From Polaromonas sp. AET17H-212 (lineage in GTDB: Bacteria; Pseudomonadota; Gammaproteobacteria; Burkholderiales; Burkholderiaceae_C), in contig NZ_NBZW01000020.1 of NCBI RefSeq assembly GCF_002379085.1, positions 22,762 to 86,761 of the forward strand: a stretch of 64,000 nt of DNA, read 5' to 3'. The first letter of the stretch is position 1. Each line of letters begins with the position of its first letter. Below are positions 44,328-53,100 of this stretch, piece after piece. A model generated the notes under the pieces. The model ran no database searches. It was not told the DNA's origin and worked only from the letters and a program-made list of their open reading frames with translations. A program made the position numbers and the translations under genes.

Positions 44328-44714
44328 ATGACCTCCTCCTCCTTTCTTCCAACCACGCCGGGGCAGCCCCCCGGTGCGCACGACGTGGACGCGGCACGCC
44401 TGCACGATGCGCCAGCAGCCCCGGTGCCGCGCCAGAACGGGCTAGCGCCCCACCTTGAGGCCGGCCCCCTCGATGCGCCGTACGACGCACACCTGGCCAT
44501 CGAGGTCGAGGACTGGGACGTGCTGTTTGAGGCGGTGAAAACCACGCTGCGGCGCATTGTGGGCGATCGGCTCGGAGAGCTGCCTGAGGTGCCCACCCAT
44601 TCGGCCGCACTGTCGGCCAGCCTGGTGCAGGCCGTCGTGCTCGACTGTGTCGGCTCGCTGGACCGTCTGCACGCCGCGCTGAAGCAGGAACGCAGCCAAC
44701 GTCCGACACCCTGA
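44328..44714 (+). CDS. Hypothetical protein
   Basis: A 128-residue protein. A Pro/Ala-rich first half (1-55) precedes a helical second half (WDVLFEAVKTTLRRIVGD ... LVQAVVLDCVGSLDRLHAAL). The start at 44328 is preferred for its AGAGG; an ATG at 44286 is in frame. No family. It lies just upstream of the GGDEF-EAL gene. Confidence 0.5.
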   Translation: MTSSSFLPTTPGQPPGAHDVDAARLHDAPAAPVPRQNGLAPHLEAGPLDAPYDAHLAIEVEDWDVLFEAVKTTLRRIVGDRLGELPEVPTHSAALSASLVQAVVLDCVGSLDRLHAALKQERSQRPTP

Positions 44715-44765
44715 CGGGCGCTTTGCGAAGCCCGGGCCGGCCCCGCTTCTGTTAGCGTGGTCACC

Positions 44766-47258
44766 ATGCCCCCGAACCTGCCCCCCGGCTCCACGCCGGA
44801 CCCCGCCCCGTCGCCGCCCGGCCCGCTTGCCCTGCTGGAGCGGGCCACCGGTGCAGGTGCGTGGATGCTGGCGCTGCCGGCGCACCAGCTGACCTGGACG
44901 GCGCAACTGGCCGCCCTGCTGGAGATGACGCCGGAACAGGCGCCCACCTGGGCCAACGCGCTGGATGTTTATGCGGCCGAGTCGCGCGCCTGCATGGCCG
45001 CGGCCCTGGAGCGCTGCCTTGCCGACGGCACGGCGTTTGACGAAGAGGTGCAGGTCATCACCGGGCGCGGCCGGCGGCTGTGGGTGCGCTCGCTGGGCGA
45101 GGCCTGGCGCGATGCCTCGGGCGCCATCGTGCAGCTGTCCGGGGTTCTGCAGGACCTCGCGGCCCGAAAACGTGCCGAGCAGGAAAGCCAGAGCCTGACC
45201 ATGCGGCTGGCAACCACGCTGGCGAGCATCACCGACGCTTTTGCCACGCTGGACCATGAAGGCCGGTTGACCTACATCAACCGCGAGAGCGCCCGCCTGT
45301 TGCGCGGCACAAGCACGACACTGCTGGGCCAGACGCTGTGGGACGCACTGGACGGCACCGAGACCAGCCGGGTGCGCCAGGAAATCCTCGCCATACTGGG
45401 CAGCGGCGCCAGCCGCGAGTTCGAGGTCTTCTGCGCCCTTCCCGGCCGGTGGCTGGAGCTGCGCGCCTACCCTTTTCAAGAGGGGGTGGCCGTGTACCTT
45501 CGCGATGTCAGCGACAGGCGCCAGTCACAAGAGCAGTTGCTGCTGCTGCAAACCAGCATCTCGCACCTCAACGACATCGTGCTGATCACCGAGGCCGGCC
45601 CGGTGGACGCGCCCGGCCCGCGCATTGTGTTTGTGAACGACGCCTTCGAGCGGCAAACCGGCTACAGCCCGGCCGAAGTGCTGGGCCAGACGCCGCGCAT
45701 GCTGCAGGGGCAGCGCACGCAGCGCGCCGAGCTGGACCGCATCCGGCAGGCGCTGGAGCAGGCGCAGCCGGTGCGCGCGGAACTCATCAACTACAAGAAA
45801 AACGGCGAGCAGTTCTGGCTGGAGCTCGACATCGTGCCGGTGGACTATTTCAGCCGGGGCCTGACGCACTGGGTGGCCGTGGCGCGCGACATCACCGAGC
45901 GCAAGGCCGCCGAGGAAGAAATCGAGCACCTGGCGTTTTACGACACGCTGACCCAGCTGCCGAACCGCCAACTGCTGATGGACAGCCTGCGCACGGCGCT
46001 GTCCCGCACCGGCCACCCCAACAGAATCGGGGCGCTGATGTTCATCGACCTCGACAACTTCAAGGTGCTCAACGACACGCGCGGCCACGCCATCGGCGAC
46101 CTGTTGCTGCAAAAGGTGGCGGCGCGCCTGAACAGCTCTGTGCGGCTGCGCGACACCGTGGCCCGCCTGGGCGGCGATGAATTTGTGGTCCTGCTCGAAG
46201 ACCTGGGCGACGACCCGCCGCTGGCCCGCAAGAAAGCCGAAGTCGTGGCACAGAACATTCTGGCCACCCTGAGCGAGCCCTGCGACCTGTCGGGCCACGA
46301 CTATGACGGCACCTGCAGCATCGGCATCACGCTGATCACCCAGCACGAGCAAAGCGTGGGCGACCTGCTCAAGCAGGCCGACCTGGCGATGTACCAGGCC
46401 AAGGCCGCGGGCCGCAACACCATCTGTTTTTTCGACCCCGCCATGCAGGCGGTGGCAACGGCCAACGCGGCGCTGACCTACGAGCTGCGCCAGAGCCTGC
46501 GCAACCAGGAGTTCGTGCTGCATTACCAGCCGCAGGTGGGGCCCAAGGGTTTCATGGTGGGCGTCGAAGCCCTGGTGCGCTGGCAGCATCCGCAGCGCGG
46601 CCTGGTGTTTCCCGACAACTTCATCCCCCAAGCCGAGGAAAGCGGGCTGATCCTGCCGCTGGGCAAGTGGGTGCTGGAAACCGCCTGCGCCCAGCTGGCG
46701 CGCTGGGCGGCCTGTCCGCTCACCGAGAAGTTCAGCATCGCGGTCAACGTCAGCGTGCGCCAGTTTCGCCACCCCGAGTTTGTCGAGCAGGTCATGGCCG
46801 CCATCGCCAGCGCCGGCATCAGTGCGCACCGGCTCAAGCTGGAGCTGACCGAGAGCCTGCTGGCCAACGACATGGACGTGACGATTGCCAAGATGGGCAC
46901 CCTCAAGGACGCTGGTGTGACGCTGTCCATCGACGACTTCGGCATCGGCTACTCGGCGCTGTCCTACCTCAAACACCTGCCGCTGGACCAGCTCAAGATC
47001 GACCGCGCCTTCGTCAAGGACGTGCTGACCGACCCCAACGACGCGGCAATTGCCCGCACCATCATTGGCCTGGCGCAAAGCCTGGGGCTGGGCGTGATGG
47101 CCGAGGGGGTGGAGACCGAAGCCCAGCGCGACTTCCTGGCCCGCCACGGCTGCCACTGCTTCCAGGGCTACCTGTTTTGCAAGCCGCTGCCGATCGACGA
47201 ACTCGAGGTGTTCATGCAGGGCATGGCACGGCCACCGGTGGACGCGCCGGCCTGCTGA
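44766..47258 (+). CDS. PAS-GGDEF-EAL cyclic-di-GMP signalling protein
   Basis: An 830-residue soluble protein. Two or three PAS-like domains (about 15-140, 145-250, 255-385; the third has VNDAFERQTGYSPAEVLGQTP and a PAC-type KKNGEQFWLELDI) precede a GGDEF domain with an intact GGDEF (about 469) and an EAL domain with VEALVRWQHP (about 600) and LSIDDFGIGYSALSYLK. Both active-site motifs look complete, so it may make or degrade c-di-GMP. No membrane segment. ATG at 44766; a GTG nine bases upstream is possible. Confidence 0.95.
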   Translation: MPPNLPPGSTPDPAPSPPGPLALLERATGAGAWMLALPAHQLTWTAQLAALLEMTPEQAPTWANALDVYAAESRACMAAALERCLADGTAFDEEVQVITGRGRRLWVRSLGEAWRDASGAIVQLSGVLQDLAARKRAEQESQSLTMRLATTLASITDAFATLDHEGRLTYINRESARLLRGTSTTLLGQTLWDALDGTETSRVRQEILAILGSGASREFEVFCALPGRWLELRAYPFQEGVAVYLRDVSDRRQSQEQLLLLQTSISHLNDIVLITEAGPVDAPGPRIVFVNDAFERQTGYSPAEVLGQTPRMLQGQRTQRAELDRIRQALEQAQPVRAELINYKKNGEQFWLELDIVPVDYFSRGLTHWVAVARDITERKAAEEEIEHLAFYDTLTQLPNRQLLMDSLRTALSRTGHPNRIGALMFIDLDNFKVLNDTRGHAIGDLLLQKVAARLNSSVRLRDTVARLGGDEFVVLLEDLGDDPPLARKKAEVVAQNILATLSEPCDLSGHDYDGTCSIGITLITQHEQSVGDLLKQADLAMYQAKAAGRNTICFFDPAMQAVATANAALTYELRQSLRNQEFVLHYQPQVGPKGFMVGVEALVRWQHPQRGLVFPDNFIPQAEESGLILPLGKWVLETACAQLARWAACPLTEKFSIAVNVSVRQFRHPEFVEQVMAAIASAGISAHRLKLELTESLLANDMDVTIAKMGTLKDAGVTLSIDDFGIGYSALSYLKHLPLDQLKIDRAFVKDVLTDPNDAAIARTIIGLAQSLGLGVMAEGVETEAQRDFLARHGCHCFQGYLFCKPLPIDELEVFMQGMARPPVDAPAC

Positions 47259-47620
47259 GCGACGCCGCGCCTGCAGCTCGCACGAACCAACAAAGAGGCT
47301 TGGCGCGGCCTGCTCTGGACGCCGCGAACCAAATCGCTTGCCTTGAACATCGAGCCCCCAGGGGCGCTGGTTTCGCCACTCTTGCACGGGATGGGGATAA
47401 AGCGTCCCTTGGCCTTGGCGGAGACAATTCAAGTCCTTATTGTTTCGCAAACAGCAATTAGCAATTGATCGGTTTGCTATTTTTCTTTGTTTGAGGCAAC
47501 AGTAAAGTTCATACATCGATGAGCCGCAACCAATAAACGACTCACCGAGGCTGGACAGACGGGATCAACGAGCCCGCCATGCCCGGAAATGTTTATTCAC
47601 TCTCCCAAGGAAATGTCATC
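47259..47620. other. Intergenic region, likely promoter and leader of the DUF4148 gene
   Basis: 362 bases without a gene. The first half is GC-rich; the second half (47430-47540) is AT-rich with AATTAGCAATTGATCGG and TTTGCTATTTTTCTTTGTTT. A promoter for the downstream exported protein probably lies there. No tRNA or riboswitch pattern recognised. Confidence 0.5.
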
Positions 47621-47914
47621 ATGAACGCATCCAAATTCTTCGCTGTTGCCGCGCTTGCCACCGTCGCCTCTTTCGGCGCCCACGCTGACGAAGCCGATGG
47701 CTCGCAGTTTGCCGTCCAGTTCAACTCGACCCGCTCCGTGGCCGAAGTCCAGGCCGAAGCCGCCACCAAAGTAAAAACCCACAGCCAGGAGCCTGCCGGC
47801 TCGCGCGTGGCGGCTACCGTGCAGTCCGCGACCGACCGCGCCACCGTGCGGGCCCAGGCGGCCGACGCTGTCCGCCTGGGCCAGATCCCACGCGGCGAAG
47901 CCACCTACCTGTAA
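47621..47914 (+). CDS. DUF4148-type small exported protein
   Basis: A 97-residue protein. The signal peptide (MNASKFFAVAALATVASFGA, cleaved after AHA) precedes a short acidic-to-neutral helical region typical of DUF4148 proteins of Burkholderiales (TRSVAEVQAEAA, DRATVRAQAADAVRLGQIPR). Role unknown. AAGG ribosome site upstream. Followed by a strong terminator. Confidence 0.8.
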   Translation: MNASKFFAVAALATVASFGAHADEADGSQFAVQFNSTRSVAEVQAEAATKVKTHSQEPAGSRVAATVQSATDRATVRAQAADAVRLGQIPRGEATYL

Positions 47915-48002
47915 TGGCAGTTGCGCGCTGGCCGGATTTCGGCCGGTCGACGCCCCACTGCCCGGGCTCCGGCCCTGGCAGCGGGTGAATTTGAGGAATA
48001 TG

Positions 48003-48038
48003 GAAAGCCCCGCCAGTCCCCGGACTGGCGGGGCTTTT
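48003..48038 (+). terminator. Strong bidirectional intrinsic terminator
   Basis: A near-perfect stem, AAAGCCCCGCCAGTCC paired with GGACTGGCGGGGCTTTT around a CC loop, lies between the convergent DUF4148 and putA genes. A and T runs on either side suit termination in both directions. Confidence 0.92.
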
Positions 48039-48066
48039 CGCCTATCCGGCCCCCTCCAGGGCTTGT

Positions 48067-51000
48067 TCAGGTCCCCGACAGCAAGGCCGCATTGCCGCCC
48101 GCCGCCGTGGTGTTCACGGTAACGGTCTGCTCCGCGCAGAAGCGGTAGAGGTAATGCGGGCCGCCGGCTTTGGGGCCGGTGCCGCTGAGCCCCTCGCCAC
48201 CGAAAGGCTGCACACCCACCACCGCGCCGATCATGTTGCGGTTGATGTAGATGTTGCCGACATGCGCGGCCGCCGCCAGCGCCTGGGCGCGCGAATCGAT
48301 GCGGGTCTGGATGCCCAGCGTGAGGCCGTAGCCGAGGGCGTTGATCTGCGCGATGACGGCTTCGGGCGTTTTCAGCGCGCCGCTGCCCCAGCGCACGATC
48401 TGCAGCACCGGCCCGAAAATTTCGTCTTTCACCTCGGCCAGGCTGGCGACTTCAAAGGCGCTGGGCAGGACCAGATTTGCTATTGAATCAGGAGCTGCTT
48501 TCGCCCGACCGGAAAGGGCTAAAAGCACTTTTGACGTGGCGCCCAGGCGCTGCAGGTGGTTCTGGATGTTGTCAAACGCCTCGCGGTCTATCACCGGGCC
48601 GACGTCGGTGGCCAGCGCGGCCGGGTCGCCGACGGCCAGCTCCTGCAGCGCGCCCTGGATCATCTCCACCACCTTGTCGGCAATGCCCTCGTGCAGACAC
48701 AGCAGGCGCAGCGCCGAGCAGCGCTGGCCGGCCGAGCGGAAGGCGCTTTGCACCACGGCATCGACCACCTGCTCGGGCAGCGCGCTGCTGTCGACCAGCA
48801 TGGCGTTGATGCCGCCGGTCTCGGCGATCAGCGGAACAATGGGTCCTTCCTTGGCGGCGAGCGCGCGGTTGATGATTTTGGCAACCTGGGTGGAGCCGGT
48901 GAACACCACGCCGGCAATCCCCGGCGCCGCCACCAGCGCCGCGCCGACGGTTTCGCCCGGGCCATGCAAGAGCTGCAGCGCGCCTTCGGGCACCCCGGCG
49001 GCGTGCAGCAGCCGGACGGCGGCCAGCGCCACGCCCGGCGTCTGCTCGGCGGGCTTGGCCAGCACCGCGTTGCCGGTGGCCAGCGCGGCGGCGACCTGGC
49101 CGGTGAAGATGGCCAGCGGAAAATTCCAGGGGCTGATGCAGACCCAGACGCCGCGTGCAGTCAGGCGCAGCTCGTTGGTTTCGCCGGTCGGCCCCGGCAG
49201 GGCGATGGGCGCCATGATGCGTTCGGCCTCATTGGCGTAATAACGCAGGAAGTCGATGGCCTCGCGCACCTCGGACACCGCGTCGCCCCAGGTCTTGAAG
49301 GCTTCCTTGACCAGCAAGGCGCAGAACATGGGCATCTGCTGCTGCAGCGCATCGGCGGCGCGACGCAGGATGGCGGCGCGTTCTTCCACGTCGATCTTGC
49401 TCCATTTTTGATAGCTACTTGCGCCCGTCGCTACTGCGCTGATGGCCAGTTTGATATCAAACGCCGGCACTGCGGGCACGTGCGCCGTCGTGAAGGCAGC
49501 GAACAGCGGCGCACGCATGGCTTCCACCGTCAGGTCCAGCCCCTCGCTGTTGGGGCGGCCGGGGCCGTACAGGGCGGGCGGCAGCGGCAGGGACGACTCG
49601 GGCTCCATGCGCAGGGGTGAGGTCAGCAACTGGTCCATGCCGACCGATTCGTCGGCGAGCTGGTGCACAAAGGAGGAGTTCGCGCCATTTTCCAGCAGGC
49701 GGCGCACCAGGTAGGCCAGCAGGTCGCGGTGGGCGCCGACCGGGGCGTAGACGCGGCAACTGATCTGCGGGTTTTTCAGCACTTCACGGAACACGCCTTC
49801 GCCCATGCCGTGCAGCCGCTGCAACTCGAAAGATGATCCGGCCCCCACGTTCGTCACTTCGTGTACGTCACTGCCCCCCGAGGGGGCTGTGCTTGCTTGG
49901 GGCGGCCCTGCGCGGCGCACGTCGGCATCGCGGGCCGCCATCTGAATAATGGCGGCGATGGTGCCGGCGTTGTGGCCGGCAAACTGCGGGTAAATCGCGT
50001 CGGGCGCAGCCAGCAGGGCCTGCGCGCAGGCGAGGTAAGACACGTCGGTGTGGTGCTTGTGGGTGAAGACCGGGTAATGCGGCAGGCCCAGCTCCTGCGC
50101 GCGCTTGATTTCCGAGTCCCAGTAGGCGCCCTTGACCAGGCGGCACATGAAACGCAGCCGGTATTGGCGGGCGAGCGCGATGACGTGGCCGACCAGCTCC
50201 AGCGCGCGCGTCTGGTAAGCCTGCAGGGCCAGGCCGAAGCCCTGCCATTGCGGCTGCTGCTCAGCCACCAAAGCGGCCAGCGCTTCAAAGACATCGAGGG
50301 AGAGTTCGAGCCGGTCCACCTCTTCGGCGTCGATAGTCAGGTTGATGTTGGCGCGTGCAGCCATCGCACACAGGCCCCAGACGCGCGGCACCAGCTCGGC
50401 CATGACGCGTTCATGTTGTGCGTCCTCGTAGCGCGGATGCAGCGCGCTGAGCTTGATGGAAATGCCGTCGTTTTGCTCACAAGCGCAGGTCGCATTTGCG
50501 CGAGCAGCTATTGATTTAATAGCGCCTTCATAACTGGCCAGGTAGTGCAGCGCGTCGGCATCGGTGCGTGCGCCCTCGCCCAGCATGTCATAGCTGAATC
50601 TCAGATTCGCCACCTTCCTGCGCGCGCTGTCGGCCTCGCCCATGGCCTCACCTATCGTCTGGCCCAGCACAAATTGCCGGCCCAGCAGCTGCACCGCGCG
50701 CAGGGTGGCGGCCACCACGGTGCGCGCACCGAGCTTGCTCATGAGGCCAGGTTCGGCAGCCTGTCCTGAGCTTGTCGAAGGGGGCAGAAACTTCTTGGAC
50801 ATCGCGATGGCCGAGGCCGACAGGCGGGCCATCACGCCGTCGCTGGCGCCGTCAAAATCGGCGCGGCCCAGCTGGTCGGCGGTCAGGGCAATCGCGGTCT
50901 CGGCATCGGGCACGCGCAACAAGGCTTCGGCCAGGCGCATCAGGGCCAGGCCTTCGGCACTGGAAATCGGGTATTCCTTGAGCAGGCTTTCCATGGCCCA

Positions 51001-51156
51001 GAAGGGCGGCGGGTTGTTGCGCACGGCCTGCACCCAGGGCCGGGCCAGCGGCGCGGCGGCAGCCCAGTCGAGCGCCCCGGCCAGCGCCTGCAGGTGCCGG
51101 GCGACGATGCCGGCTTCGGGCCGGTAAGGGAAGGGAAGGCGTGGCTGTTGCGACAT
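48067..51156 (-). CDS. putA: Bifunctional proline dehydrogenase / P5C dehydrogenase PutA
   Basis: A 1029-residue enzyme turning proline into glutamate. The N-terminal proline dehydrogenase barrel includes SIKLSALHPRYED, RLVKGAYWDSEIKRAQELG and the ELQRLHGMGEGVF signature. The C-terminal P5C dehydrogenase has ISPWNFPLAIFTGQVAAAL, ETGGINAMLVDSSALPEQVV and the catalytic Cys in SAGQRCSAL. It lacks the ribbon-helix-helix DNA-binding domain of E. coli PutA, in keeping with a separate divergent Lrp-type regulator. Five short in-frame segments match dispersed repeats (about residues 123-133, 211-228, 409-437, 565-584, 874-894). ATG at 51156 has CGGAG. Confidence 0.95.
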   Translation of the reverse strand: MSQQPRLPFPYRPEAGIVARHLQALAGALDWAAAAPLARPWVQAVRNNPPPFWAMESLLKEYPISSAEGLALMRLAEALLRVPDAETAIALTADQLGRADFDGASDGVMARLSASAIAMSKKFLPPSTSSGQAAEPGLMSKLGARTVVAATLRAVQLLGRQFVLGQTIGEAMGEADSARRKVANLRFSYDMLGEGARTDADALHYLASYEGAIKSIAARANATCACEQNDGISIKLSALHPRYEDAQHERVMAELVPRVWGLCAMAARANINLTIDAEEVDRLELSLDVFEALAALVAEQQPQWQGFGLALQAYQTRALELVGHVIALARQYRLRFMCRLVKGAYWDSEIKRAQELGLPHYPVFTHKHHTDVSYLACAQALLAAPDAIYPQFAGHNAGTIAAIIQMAARDADVRRAGPPQASTAPSGGSDVHEVTNVGAGSSFELQRLHGMGEGVFREVLKNPQISCRVYAPVGAHRDLLAYLVRRLLENGANSSFVHQLADESVGMDQLLTSPLRMEPESSLPLPPALYGPGRPNSEGLDLTVEAMRAPLFAAFTTAHVPAVPAFDIKLAISAVATGASSYQKWSKIDVEERAAILRRAADALQQQMPMFCALLVKEAFKTWGDAVSEVREAIDFLRYYANEAERIMAPIALPGPTGETNELRLTARGVWVCISPWNFPLAIFTGQVAAALATGNAVLAKPAEQTPGVALAAVRLLHAAGVPEGALQLLHGPGETVGAALVAAPGIAGVVFTGSTQVAKIINRALAAKEGPIVPLIAETGGINAMLVDSSALPEQVVDAVVQSAFRSAGQRCSALRLLCLHEGIADKVVEMIQGALQELAVGDPAALATDVGPVIDREAFDNIQNHLQRLGATSKVLLALSGRAKAAPDSIANLVLPSAFEVASLAEVKDEIFGPVLQIVRWGSGALKTPEAVIAQINALGYGLTLGIQTRIDSRAQALAAAAHVGNIYINRNMIGAVVGVQPFGGEGLSGTGPKAGGPHYLYRFCAEQTVTVNTTAAGGNAALLSGT
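48475..48535 (+). repeat. Family-I repeat inside putA (P5C dehydrogenase domain)
   Basis: Plus strand TTTGCTATTGAATCAGGAGC, TGCTTTCGCCC, then GGAAAGGGCTAAAAGCACTT. Encodes KVLLALSGRAKAAPDSIANL in the region between QRLGAT and LVLPSAFEV, where homologues usually have a shorter unrelated loop (from memory). Confidence 0.75.
49405..49460 (+). repeat. Family-I repeat inside putA (interdomain linker)
   Basis: Plus strand TTTTTGATAGCTACTTGCGC, CCGTCGCTACTGCGCTGATG. Encodes about LAISAVATGASSYQKWSK between the two catalytic halves. Confidence 0.65.
49843..49930 (+). repeat. Family-II repeat inside putA (proline dehydrogenase domain)
   Basis: Plus strand GCCCCCACGTTCGTCACTTC, GTGTACGTCACTGCCCCCCG, AGGGGGCTGTGC. 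It matches the copy at 57734 in order and orientation. Encodes about RAGPPQASTAPSGGSDVHEV, next to the conserved ELQRLHGMGEG. Confidence 0.75.
50471..50524 (-). repeat. Family-I repeat inside putA (proline dehydrogenase domain)
   Basis: Coding strand GGCGCTATTAAATCAATAGC, TGCTCGCGCAAATGCGACC, TGCGCTTGTG. Encodes GAIKSIAARANATCACEQND just before GISIKLSALHPRYED. Confidence 0.75.
50757..50785 (+). repeat. Family-III half repeat inside putA
   Basis: Plus strand CCTGTCCTGAGCTTGTCGAA. Encodes PPSTSSGQA in the helical region around residue 128; the STSSGQ hexapeptide is the usual translated form of this repeat. Confidence 0.8.
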
Positions 51157-51252
51157 GAAAATCTCCGTCATCTGGTGAATAACGCCATGTTCTCTGGATT
51201 TGATCCAAATTTCACGCTAAATTCAGTCGCTTATTCTGAATAATTCACCAGC
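51157..51252. promoter_or_regulatory. putA/putR divergent control region with inverted half-sites
   Basis: TGGTGAAT (51173-51180) and its reverse complement ATTCACCA (51243-51250) lie 70 bases apart, one near each start codon. Between them are AT-rich elements (TTGATCCAAATTTCACGC, TTATTCTGAATAATTC). The layout fits Lrp-type binding and DNA wrapping between two divergent genes. Confidence 0.6.
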
Positions 51253-51732
51253 ATGACCGACACCTTGACCGACATTGACCGTATCGACCTGAAGATTTTG
51301 AGCGTGCTGCAGCAGGACGGACGCCTCTCCAACCTCAAGCTGGCCGAAGCGGTGGCGCTGTCGCCCACGGCCGTGCTGGCGCGGGTGCAGCGGCTCACGC
51401 GCGATGGCTACATCCTGGGCTACGAGGCGCGGCTGAACCCGCTCAAGCTGGGCGCCGGCATGCTGGTGTTCGTCGAGGTGTTGCTGGACCGCACCACGCC
51501 CCATGTGTTTGAGGCTTTCAAGGCAGCGGTGCAGGTGTACCCGCAGATCATGGAATGCCACATGGTGGCCGGCGGCTTTGACTACCTGCTCAAAACCCGC
51601 ATGGCCGACATGGCGGCCTACCGCGACTTCGCCGGCAACGCGCTCTGGCAGTTGCCCGGCGTGCGCGAAACCCGCACCTACGCGGTGATGGAAGAGGTCA
51701 AGAACACCACCCAGCTCGCCCTGGGCGTGTAA
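51253..51732 (+). CDS. putR: Lrp/AsnC-family regulator, probable PutR
   Basis: A 159-residue regulator. The helix-turn-helix (DRIDLKILSVLQQDGRLSNL, LSPTAVLARVQRLTRDGYI) is followed by the RAM ligand domain (MLVFVEVLLDRT ... MVAGGFDYLLKTRMADMAAY). It is divergent from putA, which has lost the DNA-binding domain. In several proteobacteria such a PutR activates putA in response to proline, so the same role is inferred here. Confidence 0.88.
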   Translation: MTDTLTDIDRIDLKILSVLQQDGRLSNLKLAEAVALSPTAVLARVQRLTRDGYILGYEARLNPLKLGAGMLVFVEVLLDRTTPHVFEAFKAAVQVYPQIMECHMVAGGFDYLLKTRMADMAAYRDFAGNALWQLPGVRETRTYAVMEEVKNTTQLALGV

Positions 51733-51920
51733 GCGCAGCAACTGCAGCCCTGGCAGCCCTGGCAGCGGCGGGCAATTTGCGCTGTTTTAGACAATAGTTC
51801 GCATCCTCGCGGGCAAACCGCGTTGTCAAAGTGGGTTAGTTGAACTAAATTGGCCTCGGGTAGGTTCTGCCTTGCATAGGCAAGCCGTCCGCATCGCACA
51901 ACAACACCACGGAGTCCAGC

Positions 51921-53060
51921 ATGAACATTTTCCAACGATGGGGCGCCTGCAGCCTGCTTGCGGTCCTGCTCACGGCGCCCGGCCATGCGGCGGACATCGG
52001 CGTCACGGACAAGGAAATCCTGGTGGGGCAGTTCGCGGCCCAGACCGGCCCCGCCGCTGAACTCGGCAAACGCATGCAGCTGGGCATGCTGGCGCATTTC
52101 AAGGCGGTCAACGCGGCCGGCGGCATCAACGGCCGCAGCATCCGGCTGGTGTCGCGCGACGACGGCTATGAGCCGGAGAAGGCGGTGGCCGCCGTCAAGG
52201 CGCTGATCGAGGAGGACAAGGTGTTTGCGCTGGTGGGCTCGGTCGGCACGCCGACCACGCTGGCGGCGGTGCCCGCCATCAACGCGGCCGGCATTCCGCT
52301 GATCGGCCCCTTCACCGGCGCGCAGGCCCTGCGCGAACCGCTCAACCGCAACCTGTTTCATGTGCGCGCCAGCTACTTTGACGAAACCGAGCGCATCGTG
52401 CAGCACCTGAGCACGCTGGGCATCAAGAAGATTGCGGTGTTCTACCAGAACGACTCCTACGGCAAGGCCGGTCTGGAAGGCGTGACACGGGCGCTGACCA
52501 AACGCAACCTCAAGCCCGCCGCAGCGGTGACGGTGGAGCGCAATTCGGTCGATGTCACCGCCGCATGGGCCGAACTGTTGAAAGCCGCGCCGGAAGCGGT
52601 GGTGCAGATCAGCGCCTACAAATCCTGCGCGGCGCTGATCAAGCTGGCGCGCAGCAAGGGCTATGGCGGGCAATTTTTCAATGTGAGTTTTGTCGGCTCC
52701 ACGGCCCTGTCGGCGGAACTGGGCGATGCCGGCGCCGGCGTGACGATTTCGCAGGTGGTGCCCTTTCCCTACACGCCTTCGTCGGAGATCGTGCGCGAGT
52801 ACCAGCAGCGCATGACCGAAGCCGGCAACAAGGACTTCGACTTCTCCAGCATGGAAGGTTTTCTGGCCGCCAAGGTGTTTGCCGAAGGGGCGCGCCGGGC
52901 CGGCAAGGCCCTGACACGCGCAAGCCTGGTCAGCGGGCTGGAGTCCATGCGCGATGTCAACATGGGCGGGTTCATGGTTAACTACAGTCCGACAGACCAT
53001 GAAGCATCCCATTACACCGACCTGACCATCATTGGGCGCGGCGGGCGTTTTGTTCGCTAG
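51921..53060 (+). CDS. ABC transporter substrate-binding protein (branched-chain amino acid type)
   Basis: A 379-residue periplasmic binding protein. Signal peptide (CSLLAVLLTAPGHAADI), then type-I periplasmic-binding lobes: ILVGQFAAQTGPAAELGKRM, ALVGSVGTPTTLAAVPAINA, KIAVFYQNDSYGKAGLEGV. LivJ-like; the ligand could be an amino acid, amide or aromatic acid. No permease or ATPase genes are adjacent, so it is an orphan or serves a distant system. Confidence 0.9.
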   Translation: MNIFQRWGACSLLAVLLTAPGHAADIGVTDKEILVGQFAAQTGPAAELGKRMQLGMLAHFKAVNAAGGINGRSIRLVSRDDGYEPEKAVAAVKALIEEDKVFALVGSVGTPTTLAAVPAINAAGIPLIGPFTGAQALREPLNRNLFHVRASYFDETERIVQHLSTLGIKKIAVFYQNDSYGKAGLEGVTRALTKRNLKPAAAVTVERNSVDVTAAWAELLKAAPEAVVQISAYKSCAALIKLARSKGYGGQFFNVSFVGSTALSAELGDAGAGVTISQVVPFPYTPSSEIVREYQQRMTEAGNKDFDFSSMEGFLAAKVFAEGARRAGKALTRASLVSGLESMRDVNMGGFMVNYSPTDHEASHYTDLTIIGRGGRFVR

Positions 53061-53100
53061 TGCAATGCACTAAAGTGATGCTTTTTTGAGGAGGAAAGTC

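Noticed and set aside
45525..47516. Long minus-strand frame opposite the GGDEF-EAL gene
   Set aside because: Same type of antisense shadow; no domain, and the plus strand has intact catalytic motifs.
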